Assembly: GCF_009742825.1 (NCBI RefSeq)
Contig: NZ_WPCE01000001.1
Location: 1 to 64,000, forward strand
Length of the DNA stretch: 64,000 nucleotides
Origin: Halorubrum sp. CBA1125
GTDB taxonomy: Archaea; Halobacteriota; Halobacteria; Halobacteriales; Haloferacaceae
Direction of reading: 5' to 3'
Shown in pieces: positions 39,183 to 47,571 of the stretch; the stretch's first letter is position 1; every line of letters begins with the position of its first letter. The position numbers were made by a program, and so were the translations under genes. The notes beneath the pieces are model-generated. The model made no database searches. It had not been told where the DNA came from and was given only the letters and a program-made list of their open reading frames with translations.

Positions 39183-40985
39183 CTACTCGACGGTGACGCT
39201 TTTCGCGAGGTTCCGCGGCTTGTCGATCGGCCGCCCCTTCTCGTTGGCGACGTGATACGCGAACAGCTGGAGCGCCACGTTGGCGGCGACGGGCTCCATG
39301 AGTCCGCACTCGGGGATCTCGAACGACATGTCGAGGTCGCCCCCCACGTCGGGGGACCCGGTCAGCCCGATCGTGGGCGCGCCGCGCGAGGCGACCTCCT
39401 TGATGTTGTTCTGGGTCTTCTCGGCGTTCGTCCCCGCGGTCAGCAGCGCGATGACGGGCGTGTCCGGCGTGACGAGCGCGAGCGGGCCGTGCTTGAGCTC
39501 GCCCGCGGGGAACCCTTCCGCGTGGTCGTACGCGATCTCTTTGAGCTTGAGCGCGCTCTCGATCGCCACCGGATAGCCGGCCCGGCGTCCGATGTAGAAG
39601 AACGCGTCGCTGTCGGCGTATTGCTGGGCCGCGCGTTTGATCGTGGGCTCCTGGTCGAGAATTTGCTGTACGGCGCCGGGCAGATCCCGCACGCTCTCGA
39701 GCAACGCGTCCGCGGTCTGTCTGGCGATACTGTTCCGGATGGTGCCGAGATGCACTGCCAGGAGCGTCGCCGTGGCCACCTGCGAGACGAACGTCTTCGT
39801 CGCGGCGACACCGATCTCGGGTCCGGCCCGAATGAAGATGGTGTCGTCGACCTCGCGGGTGACCGTCGACCCGAGCGTGTTGGTGAGCGCGAGGCTGCGG
39901 GCGCCAGCGCGCTTCGCCTCGCGCAACGCCGAGAGCGTGTCGGCCGTCTCGCCGCTCTGGGTGATCGCCACCACGAGCGTGCGCCACGGGTCCCGATCCC
40001 CCGTGAACTCGTACTCGCTCGCGACGTGGACCGTGACGCGGATGTCAGCGTGTCTCTCGAGCAGCTCTTTGGCGTACAGGCCGGCGTGATACGACGTCCC
40101 GCACGCGATGATCTGGATCTCCTCGAGCGAGTGGAGATACTCTTCCGGCAGCGCCACGTCGAGATCGACACCCGTCCCGAGGTCATCGATGCGTCCGGAG
40201 ATGGCCTGGCGGAGCGCGCGCGGCTGCTCGTGGATCTCTTTGAGCATGTAGTGGTCGTAGCCGCTTTTGCCGGCCGCCTCGGCGTCCCAGTCGAGCGTCT
40301 CGGTCTCGCGGGTGACGCGCTCGCCGTCGTTGTAGATCGTCACCGAATCCGCGGTCAGGTGCGCAATGTCGCCCGACTCGAGATACGTGACGCGGTCGGT
40401 GTGCTCGATGAAGGCCGTCGCGTCGCTCCCGACGAACGTGGTGTCGTCGCTGTGGCCGATCAGCAGCGGGCTGTCCTCGCGCGCGACGACGATGCCGTCG
40501 TGGCCGGCCGCCGTGACCGCGATCGCGTAGCTGCCCTCGAGCTGTGCCGTGGCGCGTTGCACGGCGGCCACGAGCGACGTGTCGTCTTCGAGGTGCTGTT
40601 CGATGAGATGGGGGATGACCTCGGTGTCGGTCTCACTCTCGAAGACGTGCCGGGGCTGGAGTTCGGATTTGAGCGCGTCGTAGTTTTCGATGATCCCGTT
40701 GTGGACGACGGCCACGTCGCCGGTACAGTCTGTGTGGGGATGGGCGTTCGTTTCCGTGGGCTCGCCGTGGGTGCTCCACCGGGTATGGCCGATGCCGACC
40801 GTGGCATCCGACGCGTGAGGGGCCGTCAGATCGTCCACCTCCCCCTCCGTCTTCTCGATGGTGAGGTCGTCCCCGGCGAGCGCGATGCCGGCCGAATCAT
40901 ATCCCCGATACTCGAGGTTTTTGAGTCCTTGATGGACGATTCGGCCGATGTCGTCCGATCCGATGTACCCCGTGATCCCACACAT
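39183..40985 (-). CDS. glmS: Glutamine--fructose-6-phosphate aminotransferase (isomerising)
   Basis: A 600-residue full-length GlmS. The N-terminal Ntn glutaminase domain starts MCGITGYIG (Cys2 nucleophile) and has GHTRWSTHGEPT and HNGIIENYDAL. Two SIS sugar-isomerase domains follow (ACGTSYHAGLYAKELLE, ITQSGETADTLSAL, and AEGFPAGELKHGPLALV). The C-terminus KPRNLAKSVTVE is canonical. It makes glucosamine-6-phosphate from fructose-6-phosphate and glutamine in the cytoplasm, feeding the GlmU-like protein at 35724 and then WecB/WecC. GC-rich like other housekeeping genes here. Confidence 0.95.
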   Translation of the reverse strand: MCGITGYIGSDDIGRIVHQGLKNLEYRGYDSAGIALAGDDLTIEKTEGEVDDLTAPHASDATVGIGHTRWSTHGEPTETNAHPHTDCTGDVAVVHNGIIENYDALKSELQPRHVFESETDTEVIPHLIEQHLEDDTSLVAAVQRATAQLEGSYAIAVTAAGHDGIVVAREDSPLLIGHSDDTTFVGSDATAFIEHTDRVTYLESGDIAHLTADSVTIYNDGERVTRETETLDWDAEAAGKSGYDHYMLKEIHEQPRALRQAISGRIDDLGTGVDLDVALPEEYLHSLEEIQIIACGTSYHAGLYAKELLERHADIRVTVHVASEYEFTGDRDPWRTLVVAITQSGETADTLSALREAKRAGARSLALTNTLGSTVTREVDDTIFIRAGPEIGVAATKTFVSQVATATLLAVHLGTIRNSIARQTADALLESVRDLPGAVQQILDQEPTIKRAAQQYADSDAFFYIGRRAGYPVAIESALKLKEIAYDHAEGFPAGELKHGPLALVTPDTPVIALLTAGTNAEKTQNNIKEVASRGAPTIGLTGSPDVGGDLDMSFEIPECGLMEPVAANVALQLFAYHVANEKGRPIDKPRNLAKSVTVE

Positions 40986-41090
40986 AGTTAGCTGAAAGAC
41001 ATATCGTCACTCATGAACTTGAATCATTGGGTTGGGCTCAGGATCCGTTTCCGGCTGCTCGTGAGGAGTCGGTATTCCGAACCTGATGGG

Positions 41091-42263
41091 TTAGTCGTCG
41101 TCCGTCGGTCGGTCGCTTGCATCGGTCGTCGAATCCGCAAGTTGACCGGTGGTGTGGCCGCGCCAGTCGAACCGGTCCTGGAAGTACAGCGCGACGTTGA
41201 CGAGCGCGAGCAGCACTGGCACCTCGATGAGCGGGCCGACGACGGTCGCGAAGGCGACGCCGGAGCCGACACCGAACACCGCGACGGCGACGGCGATAGC
41301 GAGCTCGAAGTTGTTGCTCGCGGCGGTGAAGCCGATGGCGGTCGTCGTCGAGTAGTCCGCGCCGATCTCCCGACCCATCCCGAAGCTCACGAAGAACATC
41401 ACCACGAAGTAGATCGTCAGCGGGACGGCGATCAGGAGGACGTCGCTGGGCTGGCCGACGATCCGTTCGCCCTGCATCGCGAACATCACGATCACCGTGA
41501 ACAGCAACGCGATCAGCGTCAGCGGGCTGATCCGTGGCACGAACTCCGCTTCGTACCACTCGACGCCCTTCGTGCGCGTGCCGACGTACCGCGAGAGGAT
41601 GCCGGCGGCAAAGGGGATCCCCAGGTAGATCGCGATCGCCTCGAAGACCTGCATCGGCGTGATACCGAATTGATCGATCTGAGATGCGACCGTCTCAAGC
41701 CCGACCAGATCCGGGACGATCAGCGCGAAGAACCAGACGTACACGCCGTACGTGACGATCTGGAAGACGCTGTTGAACGCGACCAGCCCCGCAGCGTACT
41801 CGTTGGAGCCCTCCGCGAGCTCGTTCCACACGAGGACCATCGCGATACAGCGGGCCATCCCGATGAACACCAGCCCCAGGAAGAACTCCGGGCGGGCCGG
41901 CAGCCCCGGCGTGATGCCGCTGAAGAAGACGACCGCGAGCCCGAACATCAGCGTCGGACCGATCAGCCAGTTCTGCACGAGACTCAGTCCCAGGACGTTC
42001 ACATTCTTGAATACAGTCGGGAGCTGGCCGTAGTTGACCTTCGCGAGCGGCGGGTACATCATCAGGATGAGCCCGATCTCCACGAGGTGGAAGTCTTGGA
42101 TGGGTCGGGTCACCGACGGGGCGACGTAGCCGAGGCCGACGCCGATCGCCATCGCGCCGAAGATCCAGACGGTGAGGTACTTGTCGAGGAAGTCCATCGA
42201 TCGGGGGTCACCACAGTCCGGACAGTCGCAGTCCGGGCCGTGGTCGTGGTCGACGTTACTCAT
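41091..42263 (-). CDS. acr3: Arsenite efflux permease, Acr3 family
   Basis: A 390-residue protein with ten hydrophobic helices. It has YLTVWIFGAMAIGVGLGYV at the start, the conserved cysteine segment GMARCIAMVLVWNELAEGS (arsenite binding in Acr3) and, near the end, FTAASNNFELAIAVAVAVFG. It exports As(III). The N-terminal DCDCPDCGDP adds extra cysteines that may bind metalloid. Its start overlaps the stop of arsM by 8 bases; it is the last gene of the ars operon. Confidence 0.93.
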   Translation of the reverse strand: MSNVDHDHGPDCDCPDCGDPRSMDFLDKYLTVWIFGAMAIGVGLGYVAPSVTRPIQDFHLVEIGLILMMYPPLAKVNYGQLPTVFKNVNVLGLSLVQNWLIGPTLMFGLAVVFFSGITPGLPARPEFFLGLVFIGMARCIAMVLVWNELAEGSNEYAAGLVAFNSVFQIVTYGVYVWFFALIVPDLVGLETVASQIDQFGITPMQVFEAIAIYLGIPFAAGILSRYVGTRTKGVEWYEAEFVPRISPLTLIALLFTVIVMFAMQGERIVGQPSDVLLIAVPLTIYFVVMFFVSFGMGREIGADYSTTTAIGFTAASNNFELAIAVAVAVFGVGSGVAFATVVGPLIEVPVLLALVNVALYFQDRFDWRGHTTGQLADSTTDASDRPTDDD

Positions 42264-43110
42264 CGGCGACTTCCGGCTTTCGAGCGGTAATGGTTGCGGA
42301 GACGAGGAACTCGCTCACGTCGTACTCGTCGTCCCAGTCGCGGATGAACTCGTCACTGTCGTCTTTCGGTGAGATCGTCACCGATTCGAAGCCCGCGTCG
42401 GTGAGTATCGTCTCGAGTCGGTCGATGGTCGACGCGCCGGCGACACAGGACGCCACGGAGTCCGGGTCGGCGCGGACGTCGTGTGGCACCTCCGCGGTCA
42501 GTACGACGTCCGAAATCGCGAGTCGCCCGCCCGGACGGAGAACGCGAAACGCCTCGTCGAACACCCGGGGCTTGTCGGGCGAGAGGTTCACGACGCAGTT
42601 CGAGATGATCACGTCGATACGCTCGTCTGCAACCGGGAGGTGTTCGATCTCACCGAGGCGGAACTCGACATTTCCGGCGTCATTCTGAGTGGCGTTTGCA
42701 CGCGCTTTCTCGACCATCTCGGGTGTCATATCCACGCCGATCACACGGCCCGTGTCGCCGACTTCCTGGGCCGCGAGGAAGCAGTCGAAGCCCGCACCAG
42801 ATCCGAGATCAAGTACCGATTCACCTGCATCGAGTGACGCAATTGCCTGCGGATTCCCACACCCGAGCCCCAGGTTTGCGTCGCCGTCGACGCGCTCCAG
42901 TTCGGCCTCAGAGTAACCGAGTTGGCGGGCCGTCTCGTCAGTGGGAGCCGTCGTCGCTGCGGGACTGCAACAGGAACCGTCGCCCGAACAGCAGCTTCCG
43001 TCGTCCTCGCTCTCCTCCGCGGCGATGCTGGCGTACCGTTCTCGGACGACCGTCCGTTGTGTCTCTGCGTCGAGACCAGACTCCGTCGAGGTGTCGCTCG
43101 TTTCAGGCAT
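42256..43110 (-). CDS. arsM: Arsenite S-adenosylmethionine methyltransferase
   Basis: A 284-residue ArsM. SAM motif I is VLDLGSGAGFDCFLAA, followed by VIGVDMTPEMVEKAR. The three catalytic cysteines appear in LGLGCGNPQ, SNCVVNLSPDKP and SCVAGAS. Near the N-terminus a CC...CC cluster (residues about 40-48) precedes the catalytic domain. The enzyme methylates As(III), giving volatile or exportable forms. It overlaps both arsC (8 bases) and acr3 (8 bases), so the operon is translationally coupled. Confidence 0.93.
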   Translation of the reverse strand: MPETSDTSTESGLDAETQRTVVRERYASIAAEESEDDGSCCSGDGSCCSPAATTAPTDETARQLGYSEAELERVDGDANLGLGCGNPQAIASLDAGESVLDLGSGAGFDCFLAAQEVGDTGRVIGVDMTPEMVEKARANATQNDAGNVEFRLGEIEHLPVADERIDVIISNCVVNLSPDKPRVFDEAFRVLRPGGRLAISDVVLTAEVPHDVRADPDSVASCVAGASTIDRLETILTDAGFESVTISPKDDSDEFIRDWDDEYDVSEFLVSATITARKPEVADE

Positions 43111-43546
43111 GCGTGGTCACCTCCCGCTCGATTTCGTCGAAAAGCGCACGCACACGGTCACGGATCTCATCACGGATTTCTCGGACTCGGTCGAGGTCTG
43201 TCCCATCGGGATCGTCCAGTGCCCAGTCACGGATGTCGACAGCAGAGTCGTCAGCACCGAGTTCGAGCGTCGAACAGCCCATCGTGACCACATAGTCACA
43301 CGACTCGAGCTCGTCCGTCGAAATCTCCCGTGGCGTGCGATTCGATAAATCGAACCCCTCCTCGCGCATCACCTCGACGACGACGTCGTGAACGTGCTCG
43401 GCGGGACGGGTTCCGCCGGTGAGAATCTCGACGACGTCGTCGAGATCCCGACTCTCCCGCTCGTGTTCAGCGAACGCAGTCGACATCTGTGACCGGCCGG
43501 CGTTCTGGACGCACATGAACGCCACGCGAACTGGTGTGTCGCTCAT
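43103..43546 (-). CDS. arsC: Arsenate reductase, low-molecular-weight phosphatase family
   Basis: A 147-residue protein starting MSDTPVRVAFMCVQNAGRSQ. The C-x5-R phosphate loop CVQNAGRS, then VTMGCSTLE with a second cysteine and DWALDDPDG with the acid/base aspartate, are those of thioredoxin-coupled ArsC. It reduces arsenate to arsenite for ArsM and Acr3. I chose the ATG at 43546, which overlaps the ArsR stop by 4 bases; the longer frame is arginine-rich shadow sequence of arsR. Confidence 0.9.
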   Translation of the reverse strand: MSDTPVRVAFMCVQNAGRSQMSTAFAEHERESRDLDDVVEILTGGTRPAEHVHDVVVEVMREEGFDLSNRTPREISTDELESCDYVVTMGCSTLELGADDSAVDIRDWALDDPDGTDLDRVREIRDEIRDRVRALFDEIEREVTTHA

Positions 43547-43941
43547 CGATCGGCCTCTCCCGTCTTGTCGAGGGCTGTCAGCAGCGCCTCGGCCCGATCG
43601 GTCGTCTCGTAGTACCGCCACGTCCCGTCCTTTCGCCGCGTGACGAGCCCGGCGTCGTAAAGGTCCGAAAGGGCGTGACTGATCGCGCTGTCGCTGACGT
43701 TGACGATCGGATTGATTTCGCAGACACACAGCTCCCGATCCGCGGCCGTCAACAACCGGACGATGTGATAGCGCGTATCGTTCCCCAGCGTCTTGAGCGC
43801 GGTTAGATCGGCGTCAGGATTGGTCGGCGTCTCCGATTGATACGAACGGAGTGAATCGAGCCGTTCCTCGATATCGGCCTCACAGCACCCACCACGTTCC
43901 TCGGTGATGAGGCGTTCGAGTCGTTCCGTTTGCGAGCTCAT
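43543..43941 (-). CDS. arsR: ArsR-family arsenical-responsive repressor
   Basis: A 132-residue winged-helix repressor starting MSSQTERLERL. LKTLGNDTRYHIVRLL, then ELCVCEINPIVNVSDSAISH with the C-x-C metalloid-binding motif in helix 3, and LYDAGLVTRRKDGTWRYYE (wing) define the family. A TTATATGA TATA-like box about 25-30 bases upstream of 43941 supports this ATG and a leaderless transcript. The short direct repeats of TTGAT just after it may be the operator. It controls the arsR-arsC-arsM-acr3 operon. Confidence 0.9.
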   Translation of the reverse strand: MSSQTERLERLITEERGGCCEADIEERLDSLRSYQSETPTNPDADLTALKTLGNDTRYHIVRLLTAADRELCVCEINPIVNVSDSAISHALSDLYDAGLVTRRKDGTWRYYETTDRAEALLTALDKTGEADR

Positions 43942-44087
43942 AGATGATTGATTGAACACTTTCTCATATAACTGTGTCGACCGTTCTCTGCATCAAGGCC
44001 AGTAGAGACACACCGGTATGTCCACGAAGACGCGCTCGGCGACCTCGCAGTCGACGCGGTGACCGCGACCCTCGACACTGCGCTCGA

Positions 44088-44152
44088 CGGCGACCGCCTC
44101 TCAGCGCGCCGTCGACGGCGACTGGTGAGTTGTCGTCCGGAGTTGCCACCGC
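44088..44152 (+). repeat. 65-bp direct repeat, copy 1
   Basis: Identical, apart from one base (AGT versus AGG), to 45185-45249 in the same orientation. Copy 2 is the 3' end of a small decayed gene; copy 1 has the same coding-like sequence with degraded upstream context (43974-44087). The DUF6516/HVO_A0114-type module lies between the two copies. Confidence 0.75.
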
Positions 44153-44195
44153 TTGCGTGTGCGGAAGAACGAAGAGTCGTCGCTGAGTTCTCCCG

Positions 44196-44612
44196 CTACA
44201 CACTCGCGGATGCGCTATCGGCATCGCCGCGATCGACGAGCGGGTAGTCGATGTGAACCTCGATCCGATCGAACGGGACGACGGGTTGGATCGCGCCGCT
44301 GGGGCCGCCCGGTTCGAGGGTGAGGATACCCAGCACTTCGAGCTGCTTCAGGTCCGAGTGGACATCGGACACGTCGCGGTCGACGAGGCGAGCCGCCTCG
44401 CGCATGCTCTCGGGGGTCTCCTCCGCGATCGCCCGGATGAGCTCGAGGCGGAGTGGGGTGAGACTATCGACGAAGTCGTCGTAGGTTCCGAACTGGAGCG
44501 TCGCTGTTCCATCCCAGCTGTCGAGATCGTCAGCGTCGACGTCCTGGACGAACTGGAGCGCATCCTGGCGGAGCTGTTCTCGGTCGCCGACGGTGATGTA
44601 GAGTGTGGTCAT
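44196..44612 (-). CDS. HVO_A0114-type winged-helix regulator (putative antitoxin)
   Basis: A 138-residue protein. An N-terminal alpha/beta segment (TTLYITVGDREQLRQDALQF) and ATLQFGTYDDFVDSLTPLRL lead to a winged helix with SMREAARLVDRDVSDVHSDL and LEVLGILTLEPGG, ending in PVVPFDRIEVHIDYPL. This order is typical of the haloarchaeal HVO_A0114 regulator family, usually encoded next to a DUF6516 protein. I infer that it represses the pair and neutralises its partner. It lies 33 bases downstream of the partner on the same strand. Confidence 0.75.
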   Translation of the reverse strand: MTTLYITVGDREQLRQDALQFVQDVDADDLDSWDGTATLQFGTYDDFVDSLTPLRLELIRAIAEETPESMREAARLVDRDVSDVHSDLKQLEVLGILTLEPGGPSGAIQPVVPFDRIEVHIDYPLVDRGDADSASASV

Positions 44613-44645
44613 GGTCGGGGTATCGGTGGGTCGGGTGGTGGTCGA

Positions 44646-44939
44646 TCAGTGTGGTCGAGGCGGGTTGCCGCCGACGGCCTCCCAGTACTCGTCCGCGCTC
44701 GCCCAGAACTCGACGAGTCGGTCTTCCATTCCAGGGAACTCGACGTCGTCTCTGTCGCCGGCTGCGGTGTGGTGCTCGTGACCCTTCGTGTCCTCGTGCG
44801 AGTTGTCGTAGCGGACGAGCGTGAGGTCATCGAGGGTACCCAGGTGGAGCGTGTACTTCCAGCCTGAGGGGAATGTCTCGGTGTCATCAGTCGGCCGCAG
44901 CACGACGTTCTCGACGAGGCCGGCCTCGACGTGTGTACT
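44646..44939 (-). pseudogene. DUF6516-type partner gene (putative toxin), N-terminus lost
   Basis: The readable protein starts VEAGLVENVVLRP and runs through FPSGWKYTLHLGTLDDLTLV, YDNSHEDTKGHEHH and DDVEFPGMEDRLVEFW. This is the conserved body of DUF6516 proteins, with the histidine-rich K-G-H motif. Upstream of about 44939 the frame becomes unrelated sequence without a plausible family start. A GTG at 44903 could allow a shortened product. It is the likely toxin half of the pair with 44196-44612, cut off near its N-terminus. Confidence 0.65.
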
Positions 44940-44968
44940 GGAAGAACGGCTCCTGTGGCATCCCCTAC

Positions 44969-45017
44969 GTGTTGGGATAGAGGCCAACACCATAAGTGTT
45001 GGGCGAGACTCCAACAC
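44969..45017. promoter_or_regulatory. Operator array: GTGTTGG / CCAACAC half-sites repeated twice
   Basis: Four 7-base half-sites: GTGTTGG 44969-44975, CCAACAC 44984-44990, GTGTTGG 44996-45002, CCAACAC 45011-45017. The spacings are 8, 5 and 8 bases, so the unit GTGTTGG-N8-CCAACAC occurs twice, and the inner two sites also form a palindrome around CATAA. The array ends 10 bases before the ATG at 45028, an arrangement expected for autorepression by a dimeric regulator. Confidence 0.6.
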
Positions 45018-45027
45018 GACGACTACG

Positions 45028-45225
45028 ATGCTCGGACAGGCGCGCGGCCGACGCGAGCTGTACGTCGAGCCGACGGTCGACGCGCTCACAACGATGCTCG
45101 ACGCCGCGCTCGGCGGGGGCCGTTCCCCAACGAACCCCGTCGACCGCGCGTGGATGTTCGACTAGAATGCGATCGCCGAGCAGGCGGCGACCGCCTCTCA
45201 GCGCGCCGTCGACGGCGACTGGTGA
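45028..45225 (+). pseudogene. Small decayed gene behind the operator array
   Basis: The frame reads MLGQARGRRELYVEPTVDAL and TTMLDAALGGGRS, then RAWMFD, a TAG at 45163, then in the same frame NAIAEQAATASQRAVDGDW and TGA. One nonsense codon therefore separates two halves of a protein of about 65 residues. The family is not recognised. The 3' half contains copy 2 of the 65-bp repeat. The operator array directly upstream suggests it encoded a regulator or antitoxin. Confidence 0.45.
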
Positions 45226-45249
45226 GTTGTCGTCCGGAGGTGCCACCGC
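45185..45249 (+). repeat. 65-bp direct repeat, copy 2
   Basis: Matches 44088-44152 with one mismatch and in the same orientation. It overlaps the end of the small decayed gene at 45028-45225. The two copies bracket about 1.03 kb containing the DUF6516/HVO_A0114-type pair and the operator array. Confidence 0.75.
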
Positions 45250-45303
45250 CTGACCGATGTAATTCGAGAGATGCGGGAGAGCCCCAGATAGACAATTTCA
45301 AAT

Positions 45304-45325
45304 TAGCCTATTCTGAAATAGGCTA
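45304..45325. promoter_or_regulatory. 9-bp palindrome upstream of an ATPase pseudogene
   Basis: Arms TAGCCTATT and AATAGGCTA are separated by CTGA. The centre is about 50 bases before the ATG at 45364, with an AT-rich stretch (gggtatATGG) adjacent to the start. The position suits an operator of the ATPase gene rather than a terminator, because no gene reads into it from the left. Confidence 0.45.
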
Positions 45326-45363
45326 TTCGGAAGTATCATTCCCCGTCACGACGGAGTGGGTAT

Positions 45364-46033
45364 ATGGACCACTTCGTGGATCGGGACGATGAACTCTCAC
45401 GACTACGCGGATGCTACGAATCCGACGACGCAGAGCTGGTCGTGGTTTTCGGGCGGTGACGCCTTGGGAAGACACAACTCGTCCAGCACTCGCTTTCCGA
45501 CCGTGACGACGCAGTCGTCTATCAGGCGACGGAGACCACCTCCCAGATACAACTCGACGAGTTCGTCGATGTCGCCGCCGAGAACTTCCCCGGGATCACA
45601 CAGATCAAACAGAACTGGGAAGCGTTGCTCGGGTATCTGGGGGATCAGGACGGAATCGTGGTTCTGGACGAGTTTCCCTACCTCATCGACGCCGACGAGA
45701 GTCTCCCGTCGGTCATTCAGCGACTGTGGGACCAACGGCCCCAGAACGCCTCGGAACGCTCGTTCTGGTCGGGTCGTCGATCAGTATGATGGAAGAAGCA
45801 ACGCTTCTCGGGAACAGCCCCCTGTATGGCCGATTCACGGAGCGGCTTGATCTCCGGCCCCTCAACTTCGCTGCTGCACAGGAGTTCGTTCCGGACGAGT
45901 GTTCGCCCGAAGAGCGGATTTTCACGTGGGGAATCTTCGGTGGCGTTCCGTACTACCTCGATGGCGTCGATCTCGGACAGGACCTCGGGAGGGTTCTCAC
46001 CCAAGAAGTCCTTTCCCAGAAAGGATATCTCCT
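45364..46033 (+). pseudogene. Archaeal AAA ATPase (DExx-box type), nonsense, frameshift and IS truncation
   Basis: MDHFVDRDDELSRLRGCYES opens a typical archaeal single-domain ATPase. The Walker A region reads FGR-stop-RLGKTQL, with TGA at 45457 where CGA (Arg) is expected. Walker B is VVLDEFPYLI. Near 45750 the frame shifts and continues as TLVLVGSSISMMEEATLLG, RFTERLDLRPLNF and FGGVPYYLDGVD. The gene stops at LSQKGYL where the right end of a tnpB element begins (46034); the C-terminal winged-helix part is missing. Such ATPases are often mobile or toxin-like accessory genes. Confidence 0.7.
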
Positions 46034-47532
46034 TGACATCCTCCACGGCCTTCAGGCCGTGGAATCCCGAACGTTGGGATATTACGGTTTGGAGTCTACC
46101 ACCTCTGCCTGCGGTTGGAATCCGCAGGTGAGGTCGTACAGGTAGACGCCGGGCTGTGCCAACCAGCCGGTACTCCTATCCCCAGACGGAGACTCGGAGT
46201 TACTTGTGCTGTCGGTGATATCTAGACGAATATTCTCTGCCCCGTTCACGTCGGCGTTACACGCCGCGTCACAGGACTCGCAGACGTACAAGCCGCGTTC
46301 AACACGCTGTCTCTCGTCTTTTTTTCCGCACACAGAACACGTCTTCGACGTGTCTTTCTCGTCCACTTCTTCCACGTCAATCCCTTCGACCTTCGCCTTA
46401 TATTCGAGAATGCTGGTGAAGCGGTCGAAGCCCCACCCGTGCAGGTCAAGGTTGCCGTGCCGACCCCAGTTTTTCGACTCACCGTCATCGGCCTCTCGAA
46501 CACCGTCGAGGTCACCGACGTTAATCTGGCCAACACCCTTCTCGACGCACCGCTGGACGATGTGTTTGGCAAGGGCGTGAAAGAAGTGGGTGCGGCGCTC
46601 CGACCACTTGTGGTGCAGGCGGGTCGCCCGCTCACCACCACTGTCGTCGCATTTGGAAATCTCCTTCGGGAAGTAGTACCCGTCTTGTTTCAGGCGATTG
46701 GCGGGGTAGAGATCGGCCTCTTCCGTGCTGTAGGCAACGGCGGCGAAGTTGCTGATGCCGAGGTCGATGCCCGCCGTCTCATCGCCGGGCGGGGCTGGCG
46801 TCTCCACGTCTTTCGTGCAGACGAGGTGGAGTTCCCACCGCTCTTTCGCGTTGTTGTAGACGGCGCGGACTTGCTGGATGTTCTCCACCTCAACGTCTGG
46901 GCGCGTCTCGTATTCGACGAGGATGTACTCCCGAGCGCGGGGGTGGTCCTTGTGGTTCGCGCCTTTGGAGAGGCGGACGCGATTGTGTTTGGAGTCGTGA
47001 CGGAAGCCGTTCTGCTTCCACGTGACCGTTGAACGGGGGTGTTCTTCGTGGACGCGGCGGCCGTGATCGTCGTAGTAATTTTCTTTGCGGTAGCCGGGCG
47101 GATTATCCCGGTCGTCGTCCGAGGAGTACCATGAGTTGAAGGCTTCAGCGAGTTCCTCCAGAACCCGCTGACTGGACTGGCTGTGCAGTCCTCGGTACTT
47201 GTCGTGATCCTTCAACTCGCGTTTGAGTTCTTCGTGGTCGGGAATCTCGCCTATCTTCTCCCATTGTTGGCGGGCGTAGTAGTTGGCGACGTTCCACAGC
47301 TTGCTGGCTGACCACCCGTGGCGATCAAGCGACTCCGCGACCTGTGTGTGGTTGCGGATTTTCGTTCGGTGGGTGCGGTGGACTTCCAGCATCTGTCGAA
47401 CGTCTTGTATAACAGGTTATACTCGTCTCGCTTGTGAAATTTGATGTCTGGCGATGGAATATCCGAGCCTGCAATTGGAATGGTGGGTTGCTGCCCACCA
47501 TGTCGGCTTCATCACCCGCCTGAAGGCGGGTG
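46034..47532 (-). mobile_element. IS200/IS605-type element carrying tnpB only
   Basis: The right end is TGACATCCTC followed by the hairpin CCACGGCC/GGCCGTGG (46043-46062). The left end contains the hairpin CACCCGCC/GGCGGGTG (47513-47532). One gene, tnpB, lies between; there is no tnpA. The element cut the ATPase gene at 45364. The missing 3' part of that gene is not found on the far side, so DNA was probably also deleted. Confidence 0.75.
46082..47392 (-). CDS. tnpB: TnpB-family RNA-guided nuclease-like protein
   Basis: A 436-residue TnpB of a different subgroup from the one at 37565. RuvC-I is ETAGIDLGISNFAAVAYS. The zinc ribbon CSVCGKKDERQRVERGLYVC is followed by ESCDAACNADVNGAENI with the RuvC-III aspartate. 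The RuvC-II strand reads GQINVGDLDGVRE, lacking the usual Glu before D-L. The N-terminal helical region (SASKLWNVANYYARQQWE) is intact. The frame is open from start to stop, so the protein is probably made. Confidence 0.8.
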   Translation of the reverse strand: MLEVHRTHRTKIRNHTQVAESLDRHGWSASKLWNVANYYARQQWEKIGEIPDHEELKRELKDHDKYRGLHSQSSQRVLEELAEAFNSWYSSDDDRDNPPGYRKENYYDDHGRRVHEEHPRSTVTWKQNGFRHDSKHNRVRLSKGANHKDHPRAREYILVEYETRPDVEVENIQQVRAVYNNAKERWELHLVCTKDVETPAPPGDETAGIDLGISNFAAVAYSTEEADLYPANRLKQDGYYFPKEISKCDDSGGERATRLHHKWSERRTHFFHALAKHIVQRCVEKGVGQINVGDLDGVREADDGESKNWGRHGNLDLHGWGFDRFTSILEYKAKVEGIDVEEVDEKDTSKTCSVCGKKDERQRVERGLYVCESCDAACNADVNGAENIRLDITDSTSNSESPSGDRSTGWLAQPGVYLYDLTCGFQPQAEVVDSKP

Positions 47533-47571
47533 TATTCGCCTTGCAGTCTCTATAAAACAGCGTAAGAACGT

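Noticed and set aside
44969-45017. CRISPR-like repeats
   Set aside because: Half-sites are only 7 bases with 5-8 base spacers; no CRISPR array or cas gene was seen anywhere in the window.
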